Assembly (NCBI GenBank): GCA_044371005.1
Contig: JBILUL010000002.1
Coordinates: 31,195 to 95,194 of the forward strand
Length of the DNA: 64,000 nt
Direction of reading: 5' to 3'
DNA from: UBA2402 sp044371005
Lineage (GTDB): Bacteria > Planctomycetota > Phycisphaerae > Phycisphaerales > UBA1924
Position 1 is the stretch's first letter; each line of letters begins with the position of its first letter. Below, piece by piece: positions 51,927 through 59,904 of this stretch. Both the position numbers and the translations under genes were made by a program. Under the pieces are notes generated by a model. The model made no database searches. It was not told the DNA's origin and worked only from the letters and a program-made list of their open reading frames with translations.

Positions 51927-53163
51927 CGGGGTCCTCGCCTCCCTTGCTGCCCGCAATACCACGCACGATGTCATTGATTATGACCTGGGTCGAACGCCAG
52001 CGGTAGTCCATTGGGCCACCGCCCGCATCGCCCTGCCAGCGGTCTCGGGCACGAAGATTGTCTGGCTGCAGGCGGGCCCGGCCGCCTTTGAGTTGACGCT
52101 CACGCTTGACGATCATCGCTCGTACCCCTTCGTCGGACCAAACCGGCTCGCCCACGGCAGCACGTCTGGCGACCGCGATCCACTGCTCGGCAAAGTCCTC
52201 TGTACGAGGAGACAGTCGCGGGTTGAGGCGACGCAACAAAGCCCAGAACGCATCCTTGTTCCATCCCTTGAGCTTCGATGCATCGACCGCAAGCTGACTC
52301 TGCCACTCGCCCAGTGCAACGTCGAGCTTCCCAAGCAGCTCGTCGCTTCCAGGCTTCATGGTGGCAATCAGGCGGGAGTAGATGAGAGGCCCACCCCATG
52401 CACACACAGCAAACAAGCGAGCGTGCTCAAGCTCCGCGCGAAGGGTACTCGGCAACACTCCCTGAAGACTTGGATCCCATGCATAGCCCGCGTTCAGCTC
52501 ATCCGCTACCCGAGTGATCACATGCGCGAGCATAGACCCGGGTTGGTTTGTGCAGATGCGGTCCCGAAGGAACTGAGCCTCCGCATTCGAGAGAGCCAGT
52601 GTGGCAGACTCGTAGAGCTTGTCGGGCTCCGCCGGTAGAGACGGGTGCCAGGCGCGGGAACTTGAGCCGATTGGCTCGCCGTCATCCGTCAGTACGGGGG
52701 CTGCTGGGCCGCCACGATCTCGCGACAGACGCCGGAAGTACTGGTCAATCGATCCAGCAAATAGCCGAATACCCCAGAGGTGCAGCCCTCGCCAATAAAC
52801 GCTGCTCGGCATGCGCCGCAGGCTGGCCTGCGCCTCGCGGCCGATGATGCCGGTGGGATCCTCACTGCCTTCCAGGAGGGAGTTGATGAGCCTCGTCTCC
52901 CGCATTCGGAGCTTACTCACTCGCTCTTGGGCAGAGAGCTTCCGACGCTCATATCGCAGCATGATCCACGGCACGAAGAGGAAGTACCGGGCCCGTGTCT
53001 GAATGGTTGATGTGCCGGGAAAGAAGTGGTCGGCGAACGCGTCACGAATCGGTGCAAAGCCCAGCTCATCAACCGTGCTTTTCTCGCGGAACAGATCGAT
53101 CACCTGCATCGCACGTTGGCGATCGGATTCAGCGAAGTCGAGCCATGAGAATGATGATGGCAT
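51919..53163 (-). CDS. DUF6361 family protein of a putative defence cassette
   Basis: 414 aa from MPSSFSWLDF. The N-terminus SWLDFAESDRQRAMQVIDLFREKSTVDELG, then IRDAFADHFFPGTSTIQTRARYFLFVPWIMLRYE, is the hallmark of DUF6361 as I recall it. The middle has SSVYWRGLHLWGIRLF and SNAEAQFLRDRI. No enzymatic motif was recognised; the family's role is unknown. It is the first gene of a minus-strand operon with the PLD nuclease and helicase, linked by overlapping stop and start codons. A TTG start at 53184 is possible. Confidence 0.82.
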   Translation of the reverse strand: MPSSFSWLDFAESDRQRAMQVIDLFREKSTVDELGFAPIRDAFADHFFPGTSTIQTRARYFLFVPWIMLRYERRKLSAQERVSKLRMRETRLINSLLEGSEDPTGIIGREAQASLRRMPSSVYWRGLHLWGIRLFAGSIDQYFRRLSRDRGGPAAPVLTDDGEPIGSSSRAWHPSLPAEPDKLYESATLALSNAEAQFLRDRICTNQPGSMLAHVITRVADELNAGYAWDPSLQGVLPSTLRAELEHARLFAVCAWGGPLIYSRLIATMKPGSDELLGKLDVALGEWQSQLAVDASKLKGWNKDAFWALLRRLNPRLSPRTEDFAEQWIAVARRAAVGEPVWSDEGVRAMIVKRERQLKGGRARLQPDNLRARDRWQGDAGGGPMDYRWRSTQVIINDIVRGIAGSKGGEDPDA

Positions 53164-53762
53164 AGTTGCGCTTGCCCCATTCAACGTTGAAACTCAGGAC
53201 ACCGGCTGAGTTCTCCGCCACGATCCTAGACAGCTCTGCGTTGCTCCACCTATCGGCGCCGCAAAACCGCGATCTGGCGGTTCATGTCATCGTGACCCTG
53301 TACCGCTTGCATCCAAGGTCTGGGCGACCATCCGCGCTGTAGCGTGCCAAATCGCGGCCATGTCCATAGAACTCCATTGCTTCACGCGGCACTTGAAGTG
53401 GCCGCACCATGGATTCACTCTTTCGCGACCCTCGCGAATCGACGAGGATTGTCTTCCGAGGCATTGAACGCAAGCACGCGTTGATCCGGCTCGGCAAGCG
53501 GAACGCTCGCAGCGCGATGAAAAACGCGCGGTAGCAACGTTCAGCAATCGCACTCAGACGGCGGCAATGCGCAGCTGGAAGGGTGTCAAGTAGACTTTGC
53601 TGCCCGAAGCTCACGGAAAGCGTCACACATCAGTCACAGAACACGTCACAGTCAGGAACGGCCACTGGGGGACCCCTGAGGACACGCCTGACGCAAGTGA
53701 CTGATTTGAAGTGGATTGGGCCGCTCGAGGCCGCAAAGGGCCATTCGGGGCCAAGATCTGAA
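53164..53762. other. Intergenic region between tRNA-Val and the defence-like operon
   Basis: About 600 bp. Short frames here (for example 53282-53626 minus, 53583-53789 plus) have no family features and no ribosome site. No integrase or transposase motif was recognised, although this is where an island integrase would be expected. The operon promoter should lie near 53164-53280 on the minus strand; a TATA-like -10 was not convincing. Confidence 0.5.
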
Positions 53763-53836
53763 TGGGCGATACTGGATTCGAACCAGTGACCTCATGCGTG
53801 TCATGCATGCGCGCTAGCCAACTGCGCCAATCGCCC
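53763..53836 (-). tRNA. tRNA-Val (anticodon GAC)
   Basis: The 74-nt minus-strand sequence folds as a full cloverleaf. The acceptor is GGGCGAT/ATCGCCC with discriminator A, and the D stem is GCGC/GCGC. The anticodon stem CATGC/GCATG encloses loop ATGACAC, with anticodon GAC after T33. The T arm is ACTGG-TTCGAAT-CCAGT. GAC reads GUC/GUU valine codons. The CCA end is not encoded. It lies next to the accessory operon, a common integration position. Confidence 0.93.
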
Positions 53837-54514
53837 CTGAAAACCATCTTTCAAGGTTGAGCGTTACCGCTCACTCTTTGCCCAGCGCCCGTGCCTCACG
53901 GTTTCGGTGGGGCGGAAGTATAGGGGGCTCTTTCGCCGCGGCTAGTCGGGCGGAAAAAACCATGATTCCCGGACGTGGGGGGCTGGGAATCTCGGTGTCT
54001 GCGACGGGATCAGCCCCGAACGCTCCCGCAGCTCAGCCCGGGTGGTTCCGGCGGGTTCGCCGTTGGGTACCTGCAGCCATCAGGCAACGTTTGGGGCCGG
54101 TTTGGTTTGGCGGCATGCTTGCCAGCATTCATGAATGGCGTGAGATTCAACGCGGTGGGCCGCCATCGCATACGTCGCGGGGAACAACGCCACGGACTGG
54201 GTGGTGACGGGCTGGGAGCCCGCAGATTGACCACGCCGTTCTGAACGCGAGCTGGGAGCGGTACCTCGAAAGGTCTCGGGGCTCGGCGCGTCCTCTGTGT
54301 GAGAACTGATGGCAGCGTCGGTCGTCGGATCGGGTGCGCAGTGCAAAGAGCGGCTTTGGCATCGCCGCGGCGACACTTGCATCAACGCCCGATATCGAGC
54401 CGACACGTTGCTTCTGCCACACTATCATCCATGTCGCGCCCGCCGCGCGGGTTCCATCGTGGAGCCTGGGCGGCAACAGATCGTGGGGGCGCCCAGGAAC
54501 GAGGAGAGAGATTC
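53837..54514. other. Intergenic region between tRNA-Val and the second dockerin gene
   Basis: About 680 bp; the iterated palindrome GCCGCGGC reappears here (53935, 54364). The 116-codon frame at 53857-54207 is basic and proline/serine-rich, with no ribosome site, and is judged spurious. The dockerin gene's promoter should lie in the distal part. Confidence 0.5.
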
Positions 54515-55570
54515 ATGATTCGTTCGCTCGCATCGGCCGCCGCGTTGTCACTGTTCGTCGCCGCGGCTCAGGCTCAGGTCTTCGACTGCAGCATCAACTC
54601 CGCCGCCAGCGGCATTAACGGCACGTTTTCCGTCAACGCCGTGATGCCCGGCACGCTCATCGGCAACTGGGATGCGGTCACAAACACGGCTGGCACCCGG
54701 ACCAAGACCGGCATCTTCGGCACGTTTGGCGCCACCGAGAATCTGCCTGTCGCCATTTCGCTCAATGGCGGGGTTAACAACAGCGCCATCAACACTCGTC
54801 CGGCGGGCGGATTCACGCTCTATCTGGACCTTGACGGTCAGGTCGCGATCATCTCGGAATACTCGGTGAACCTGATTGCCAGCGGCCCCCTGGTCATTCC
54901 ATTCAGCACGCTCTTCACCACCGAGTCCTTCCGCACTCGTGTGCCGACATCGACCTACATCGCCGGCTCCATCAACATCCCGATCGGCAACGCCAATGTC
55001 ACGGTCTTCCGCACGGTGCAGACCGGCGGCGGCACCGGCACGCTGACCGCGACGGGACCTGATACCTACACCTTCGCGGTCCCTGTTGACCTCGATCTGA
55101 TCTATGAAGCAGAGCTGCTTGGCAGCCCGCTGAGCTCGCCCGGCGGCAGCCCGACACCCGCCGTGATTGCTGGCACGGTCGTGATTCAGCCCGATGGCAG
55201 CGCTCTGATCTCCACCTCGCAGGACATCGGATCGAGCGCGACTCAGTCGCCCAACCAGGCGTTGCCCGCAACACCCTTCGCTCTGCCCACCATTCTGCCT
55301 CCGGGCAGCACGGCCAACGTGGTGCTGAACCTCACCCTCCAGACCCTGAGCACGACGACGACCGGCACCCAGAGCCTGGTGATCGTCGGGACGCCCCGCA
55401 GCTGCTTTGCCGACTTCAATCAGGACGGCGGCATCGATGGGGCGGACGTTGACGCCTTCTTCATCGCCTGGGAAGCAGGCGAGATGGCGGCTGATGTGAA
55501 TCAGGACGGCGGCGTCGATGGTGGTGACGCAGACACCTTCTTCGCGGCATGGGAAGCCGGCGGTTGCTGA
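54515..55570 (+). CDS. Secreted protein with C-terminal GC-type dockerin repeats (second copy)
   Basis: 351 aa. The signal peptide is MIRSLASAAALSLFVAAAQAQ. The mature part is Thr/Ser/Gly-rich beta structure (FTLYLDLDGQVAIISEYSVNLI, TAVTFAV-like strands, VIAGTVVIQPDGSALISTSQDIG). The end has two dockerin repeats: CFADFNQDGGIDGADVDAFFIAW, then DVNQDGGVDGGDADTFFAAWEAGGC-type sequence. Start 54515 follows GAGGAGAG at 54501-54508. It ends at a bidirectional terminator. The catalytic or binding role is unknown. Confidence 0.83.
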   Translation: MIRSLASAAALSLFVAAAQAQVFDCSINSAASGINGTFSVNAVMPGTLIGNWDAVTNTAGTRTKTGIFGTFGATENLPVAISLNGGVNNSAINTRPAGGFTLYLDLDGQVAIISEYSVNLIASGPLVIPFSTLFTTESFRTRVPTSTYIAGSINIPIGNANVTVFRTVQTGGGTGTLTATGPDTYTFAVPVDLDLIYEAELLGSPLSSPGGSPTPAVIAGTVVIQPDGSALISTSQDIGSSATQSPNQALPATPFALPTILPPGSTANVVLNLTLQTLSTTTTGTQSLVIVGTPRSCFADFNQDGGIDGADVDAFFIAWEAGEMAADVNQDGGVDGGDADTFFAAWEAGGC

Positions 55571-55601
55571 GCAGACCGCGTCGACCGTACGTTTGAAAGA
55601 A

Positions 55602-55633
55602 GCAAAGACCCCGTCACGTGACGGGGTCTTTGC
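55602..55633. terminator. Perfect 32-bp palindromic bidirectional terminator
   Basis: GCAAAGACCCCGT (55602-55614) pairs exactly with ACGGGGTCTTTGC (55621-55633) around CACGTG, itself a palindrome. It lies between the plus-strand dockerin gene and the minus-strand alpha-mannosidase gene, so it can end both transcripts. Confidence 0.85.
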
Positions 55634-55656
55634 ATTGGCGTTCAGTCAAGCTGGCC

Positions 55657-58600
55657 TCAGGTCACCAGCAGGGTGATGATTTCCCAGGGGCGTACCTTGA
55701 GTGTCGTTACGCGTGCGTCGTGCACGCATTCCTGCGCGACGGTGGGGCGTTCGAGCAGGTCGACTCGCTGCACGGAGTCGGCGGGGATGTTCCAGTGGAT
55801 GGAAATCTCGCCGCGGCCACCGTGGCATTCCCACAGGCGAAGGATCCGGCCACGCCCCGCCGCGGCGGGCTTGAGTGCCGCCACCGCAATGCCCGGTCCG
55901 TTTCGCCCATCACCGGCCACTTCAATCGAAAGAGGTGACCACGATGTCCCCAGCGGGCCCTGTTCATCAGGGGTCAGCACGTAGGCAATCGGCGGCGTAT
56001 TGAACAACTCGGCTTGCGCCATGATGTTCGCATCCTGCCAGCTGCCTTCATGCGGAACCAACGCGTATGAGAACTCCTGTTCACCCAGATCAGCATTCGG
56101 GTCCGGGTGCTTGGGCGCCCGCAGGAGCGAAAGCCCCAGCACGCCATCATGGCACGAGTGTCCGTACTTGCTCTCGTTGAGAAGTGACAGTCCCAGTCCG
56201 CGTTCGGAGTAATCCATCCAGCGATGGGCGCAGACCTCGAACTTGGCTGCGTCCCAGGTCGTGCTCCGGTGCGTCGGCCGCTTCACCGCACCAAACTGCA
56301 CTTCGTAGGTTGCGTGGTCGCACTCGATGGTGGTGGGGAAGAGCACTCGCAGCAACGTGCGATGCTCCTGCCATTGCACCTTGCAGTGCACCTCGACACG
56401 CGGCGACGCCGCGTCAAGCGTGATGGTCTGCTCAATGGTTGACCCTGTGCCTAGCGGACGCACGATGCGGACCGCGCATCGCAGCGGGTCGTCACTCACG
56501 ATTTCAACGCTCGTGGGCTCAGAATCCACCGGTATCGGCTTGTGCTCGTAGCTGGGATCAATGTCCCACGCATCCCACATGTGCGGCACATCTTCATAGA
56601 GCACGAGCTGATTCATCGGTTCCACGGCACCGTCCTGCGTGCGGCGCACCAGATCGCGGTCGCTTCCTTCACGCATCAGCGAGAGAATCTCGCCCGTCTC
56701 GGCGATCACCACTCGCACCAGACCGTTGCTCAGGACAATCGTGCCTTCGGTCTCGAGGTTGTCCTCAATCCGGACCGGCACCGTGCCACCCTTGGCCGCA
56801 CGATCGACAACCGACACGCCCAGCGCCGGCACGTGGCGAGCAAAGACCAGACGCCCATCCTCCAGTTCCAGAACGGCGCTTGCGGGCACGCTGCTGGGAT
56901 TGAAGATGCCAACTGGCTCGCGCATGCCAGCGGTCGAGAGGCCCTCGAGCCAGGACGACGTGCCTTTTTCGATCAGGCTGTCGGTGACCTTGGCGATGCG
57001 GGCAAAATCGCGGCGGGAATCCTCGTAGACCCACCCGATCGATGAGCCGGGGAGAATGTCATGGAACTGCTGCAGGAGAAGCGTCTTCCACGCCTTGTCC
57101 AGCTTGGCCGCGGCATCCTGCTGTGCCTTTGCGCCAGAATCGGCTGCAGCCATCGGGCCGCAGAACGTCACGAGTTCGGCGAACTTGAGGTCCTCCTCTG
57201 CGCGACGATTCGCGGCCTTGATCCACGCCTGCGAGGTCAATGTGCCGCGGTGAATCTCAAGGTAGAGTTCGCCGGCCCAGGTTGGGAAGGCCTCGGGAGT
57301 TCCGACCGTCGCCTCATGCTGAGCATGAAGCGCGTCGCAGAAGGCACGGGGCGTCGACAGCTGCACACGTGGCATGCCATCACAGTTGTCTGCAAACTCT
57401 GCATACCGAATGGACCAATCGGTGGGCCCGCCGCCGCCGTCGCCGTAGCCAAAGGGTTGGAGCCATGCCGCGGGAGCGACCGTCTTGGTGCGGTGATTCA
57501 CCTCGCCCCGGTGCAGTTCCTTTGGCGTGTTCACTGCGTTGTAGTCATGCCCGGGCGTGTTGTGCGCCAGCACCTGGGTGCCATCCAGTCCGCGCCAGAC
57601 AAACGTGGTGTGCGGGAAGACGTTGCTTCGACTCCAGATCATCTTGTTGGTGATGAACGTGGTGAGCCCGGTCTGTGCCATGATCTGAGGGAGCGTCGCG
57701 GGAAACCCGAAGGTATCGGGCAAGTAGAGGAAGTGCTGTGCGCCAGCCTCACCGAACTTCGAAGCCCAGTACGACACGCCGTGCAGAATCTGCCGCACCA
57801 GGCTCTCGCCGCTGGGACAGTTGGCATCGGGCTCGATCCACATTCCGCCACCTGGTTCCCAGCGCCCTTCAAGGACCCTGGTCTTGATCTGCGCAAAGAG
57901 TTCGGGGCTCTGCTCCTCGACCCACGCGTACTGCTGCGCTTGACTGCACAGGAAGTTGTAGTGGGGGAACTGCTCCATCAGACGCAACTGATTGCTGAAT
58001 GAACGAATGCACTTGCGGCGTGTTTCGCGCAGAGGCCAGAGCCAGGCCGTGTCGATGTGTGCATGGCCCACCGCATGGCAGACCGTCGTCGATCCTGATG
58101 CGGGCGATTCAAGCGTTGCCTTGAGAATCGCAATCGCCTCGTCCATCTGCCCGGGGTCAAGTGCGAGCATGGATCCCTGCACGCCGGAACCCGCCTCACC
58201 AACGCCGCGGCGGGGCCGTGCCACCACCGCATTGGTTGCACGCCTCAATGCACCCAAGAGATCCTGCGCGCGATTCGTGTTCTCCGCATGCTCCTTGAGC
58301 AGCCCGAGCGCGAATGCGTACCGATGCCGCAGTTCCCATGCCTTGGGCACGAAGACTGCCAGATCCGCCCGTTCGAGCCGGCCCGGAGTCTCGCCGTTCC
58401 AGCGGACATGCACTTCTGATGGATCCCACTCAAAGCCCAGAACACCGAAGGGGTGATTGCACGCCGCTTCGATGAGTACATCCACCTTCGCACCCGTGGT
58501 CCCTGACTCAAAGAGCGGCCACGCATCGCGATTGACATCCAGTCCCTGATCCGGCACCCAAGGTTCCGTCGGCGCTGCACCGGGGACCCAGACCTGCGCT

Positions 58601-58893
58601 TCGGTGCCGCTTGAAAACTTGAGCACGAGTCGTTCGCCCGCCAACGCGGCTGGGACCTCACCCGTCACCTTGAACCAGCATGTGGACCACTTGGGGCCCC
58701 AGTTCCATCCGGCCGATACCGGCGTGAAGGGGCGACTGGCCATGTCGAGTGCCTTGGGCAACTCGGCCTTCGGGTCCGTGATCTGGTGTGCACAGACCTG
58801 CAGCGGGACCCAGAGCGGATAGACCGCGGGCTCGAGGCAGTCGCGAAGAAAGGTCTGATAGCGGGAGATCGTCAGTTCGTAGTCGCTGGGCAT
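55657..58893 (-). CDS. Alpha-mannosidase, glycoside hydrolase family 38
   Basis: Retaining alpha-mannosidase, predicted cytoplasmic because no signal peptide is seen. The 1078 aa begin with an N-terminal beta-rich domain (FTPVSAGWNWGPKWSTCWFKVTGEVP). The catalytic barrel has the zinc-binding VGHAHIDTAWLWPLRET (near residue 275), RWEPGGGMWIEPDANCPSGESLVRQ, LYLPDTFGFPATLPQI with the nucleophile Asp near 393, then HNTPGHDYNA and YGDGGGGPT. The C-terminal beta-sandwich includes TSVEIVSDDPLRCAVRIVRP, QTITLDAASPRVEVHCKVQWQEHR and SLLNESKYGHSCHDGVLGLSLLRAP. It starts divergently from the BtpA-family gene (79-bp gap). Confidence 0.95.
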   Translation of the reverse strand: MPSDYELTISRYQTFLRDCLEPAVYPLWVPLQVCAHQITDPKAELPKALDMASRPFTPVSAGWNWGPKWSTCWFKVTGEVPAALAGERLVLKFSSGTEAQVWVPGAAPTEPWVPDQGLDVNRDAWPLFESGTTGAKVDVLIEAACNHPFGVLGFEWDPSEVHVRWNGETPGRLERADLAVFVPKAWELRHRYAFALGLLKEHAENTNRAQDLLGALRRATNAVVARPRRGVGEAGSGVQGSMLALDPGQMDEAIAILKATLESPASGSTTVCHAVGHAHIDTAWLWPLRETRRKCIRSFSNQLRLMEQFPHYNFLCSQAQQYAWVEEQSPELFAQIKTRVLEGRWEPGGGMWIEPDANCPSGESLVRQILHGVSYWASKFGEAGAQHFLYLPDTFGFPATLPQIMAQTGLTTFITNKMIWSRSNVFPHTTFVWRGLDGTQVLAHNTPGHDYNAVNTPKELHRGEVNHRTKTVAPAAWLQPFGYGDGGGGPTDWSIRYAEFADNCDGMPRVQLSTPRAFCDALHAQHEATVGTPEAFPTWAGELYLEIHRGTLTSQAWIKAANRRAEEDLKFAELVTFCGPMAAADSGAKAQQDAAAKLDKAWKTLLLQQFHDILPGSSIGWVYEDSRRDFARIAKVTDSLIEKGTSSWLEGLSTAGMREPVGIFNPSSVPASAVLELEDGRLVFARHVPALGVSVVDRAAKGGTVPVRIEDNLETEGTIVLSNGLVRVVIAETGEILSLMREGSDRDLVRRTQDGAVEPMNQLVLYEDVPHMWDAWDIDPSYEHKPIPVDSEPTSVEIVSDDPLRCAVRIVRPLGTGSTIEQTITLDAASPRVEVHCKVQWQEHRTLLRVLFPTTIECDHATYEVQFGAVKRPTHRSTTWDAAKFEVCAHRWMDYSERGLGLSLLNESKYGHSCHDGVLGLSLLRAPKHPDPNADLGEQEFSYALVPHEGSWQDANIMAQAELFNTPPIAYVLTPDEQGPLGTSWSPLSIEVAGDGRNGPGIAVAALKPAAAGRGRILRLWECHGGRGEISIHWNIPADSVQRVDLLERPTVAQECVHDARVTTLKVRPWEIITLLVT

Positions 58894-58949
58894 TGCTGTC
58901 TGAAGGGTAACCGCCCGCCGCTCGGATGCGAGCCGCCCACGACCCGGAG

Positions 58950-58972
58950 CGAATCCTTGTTATACTTGTAGA
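58950..58972 (+). promoter_or_regulatory. Possible -10 element immediately before the BtpA-family gene
   Basis: TATACT (about 58961-58966, within TTGTTATACTTG) resembles a sigma-70 -10 box and ends only about 6 nt before the GTG start, leaving little room for a leader. No ribosome site is visible, so the mRNA could be leaderless. A matching -35 was not clear. Confidence 0.3.
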
Positions 58973-59803
58973 GTGACACCTTCCCAGCACGGCTCCATCG
59001 CGTTTGTCAACCCTTTTTCCGCCGCGGCAAAGGTGGTGATCGGCATGGTCCATGTGCAGGCGCTCCCGGGGACTTCCCGTCACGCCACCAGTGTTCGTGA
59101 AATCGTCGCCCACGCGGTTCGCGAAGCCCTGATCCTCAAGCACGCTGGCTTTGGCGCGATTCTGCTCGAGAACATGCATGATGCCCCGTACGTGATGGGT
59201 CCCCACGGGCCGGAGATCACCGCCACGATGACCGCGGCGGCTCTGGCAGTCCGGGCGGCAGTGGGGGATCTTCCCCTTGGCATTCAAGTCCTGGCACGCG
59301 GCGAACGCGAAGCCCTCGCCGTAGCACTCGCCTCCGGGTGCAGTTTCATTCGCTGTGAGAACTTCGTGTTCTCGCACGTGGCCGATGAGGGGCTGATGGT
59401 TGAAGCCGCGGCGGGCCCGCTGCTTCGCTACCGCAAAGCCATCGGCGCATCACACATCGCCATTCTCTGCGACATCAAGAAGAAGCACGCCGCTCACAGC
59501 ATCACTGCCGATGTGGGCATTGCCGACATGGTGCATGGTGCGGAGTTCTTCGGGGCCGATGGCATGATCATCACCGGGAGTGCCACGGGACGGTCCGCAT
59601 CGTTGGACGACGTCGCCGCGGCAGCGGGGGCGACCGACCGGCCTGTCATCGTCGGTTCAGGCGTGACAGCCGCCAATGTTCGCGAGATGCTCGCTGCGGC
59701 CAAGGGCGTGATTGTCGGCTCTTCGCTCAAGCAGGGCGGTGTCTGGTTCAACGACCTTGACCCCAAGGCGTGCGAGCTGTTCATCGCCGCGGCGAAGCGG
59801 TGA
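58973..59803 (+). CDS. BtpA/SgcQ-family TIM-barrel protein
   Basis: 276 aa with GTG start. The family begins with KVVIGMVHVQALPGTSRH and AILLENMHDAPY, then DLPLGIQVLARGEREALAVALASGCSFIRCENFVFSHVADEGLM, RYRKAIGASHIAILCDIKKKHAAH, FFGADGMIITGSATG and RPVIVGSGVTAANVREML. BtpA was named for photosystem I biogenesis in cyanobacteria; elsewhere related proteins (SgcQ) sit in sugar operons and their reaction is unknown. It is divergent from the alpha-mannosidase, which may hint at carbohydrate metabolism. Confidence 0.9.
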   Translation: MTPSQHGSIAFVNPFSAAAKVVIGMVHVQALPGTSRHATSVREIVAHAVREALILKHAGFGAILLENMHDAPYVMGPHGPEITATMTAAALAVRAAVGDLPLGIQVLARGEREALAVALASGCSFIRCENFVFSHVADEGLMVEAAAGPLLRYRKAIGASHIAILCDIKKKHAAHSITADVGIADMVHGAEFFGADGMIITGSATGRSASLDDVAAAAGATDRPVIVGSGVTAANVREMLAAAKGVIVGSSLKQGGVWFNDLDPKACELFIAAAKR

Positions 59804-59845
59804 CCCGTCGCGTCTTGCGGTGCATTCAATTCAGATCGAAAAGGA

Positions 59846-59874
59846 CAACGACCGCTGCATGGCAGCGGTCGTTG
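59846..59874. terminator. Bidirectional terminator between the BtpA and DUF1501 genes
   Basis: CAACGACCGCTGC (59846-59858) pairs perfectly with GCAGCGGTCGTTG (59862-59874) across an ATG loop. It lies between convergent genes. An A-rich stretch (GAAAAGGA) precedes it, giving a T-rich tail on the minus strand. Confidence 0.8.
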
Positions 59875-59904
59875 CAGGTTGAATCGTGCGTTGAGACAAT
59901 GCCC

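Noticed and set aside
46147..53163. Classical DISARM or BREX system
   Set aside because: No methyltransferase, DUF1998, PglZ or BrxL-like protein; only helicase and PLD are shared in kind.
53164..53762. Integrase remnant expected beside the tRNA
   Set aside because: No tyrosine-recombinase or transposase motif (no R..HxxR..Y pattern) could be read in any frame.
53857..54207. 116-codon frame next to tRNA-Val
   Set aside because: Low-complexity basic translation, no ribosome site, no family.
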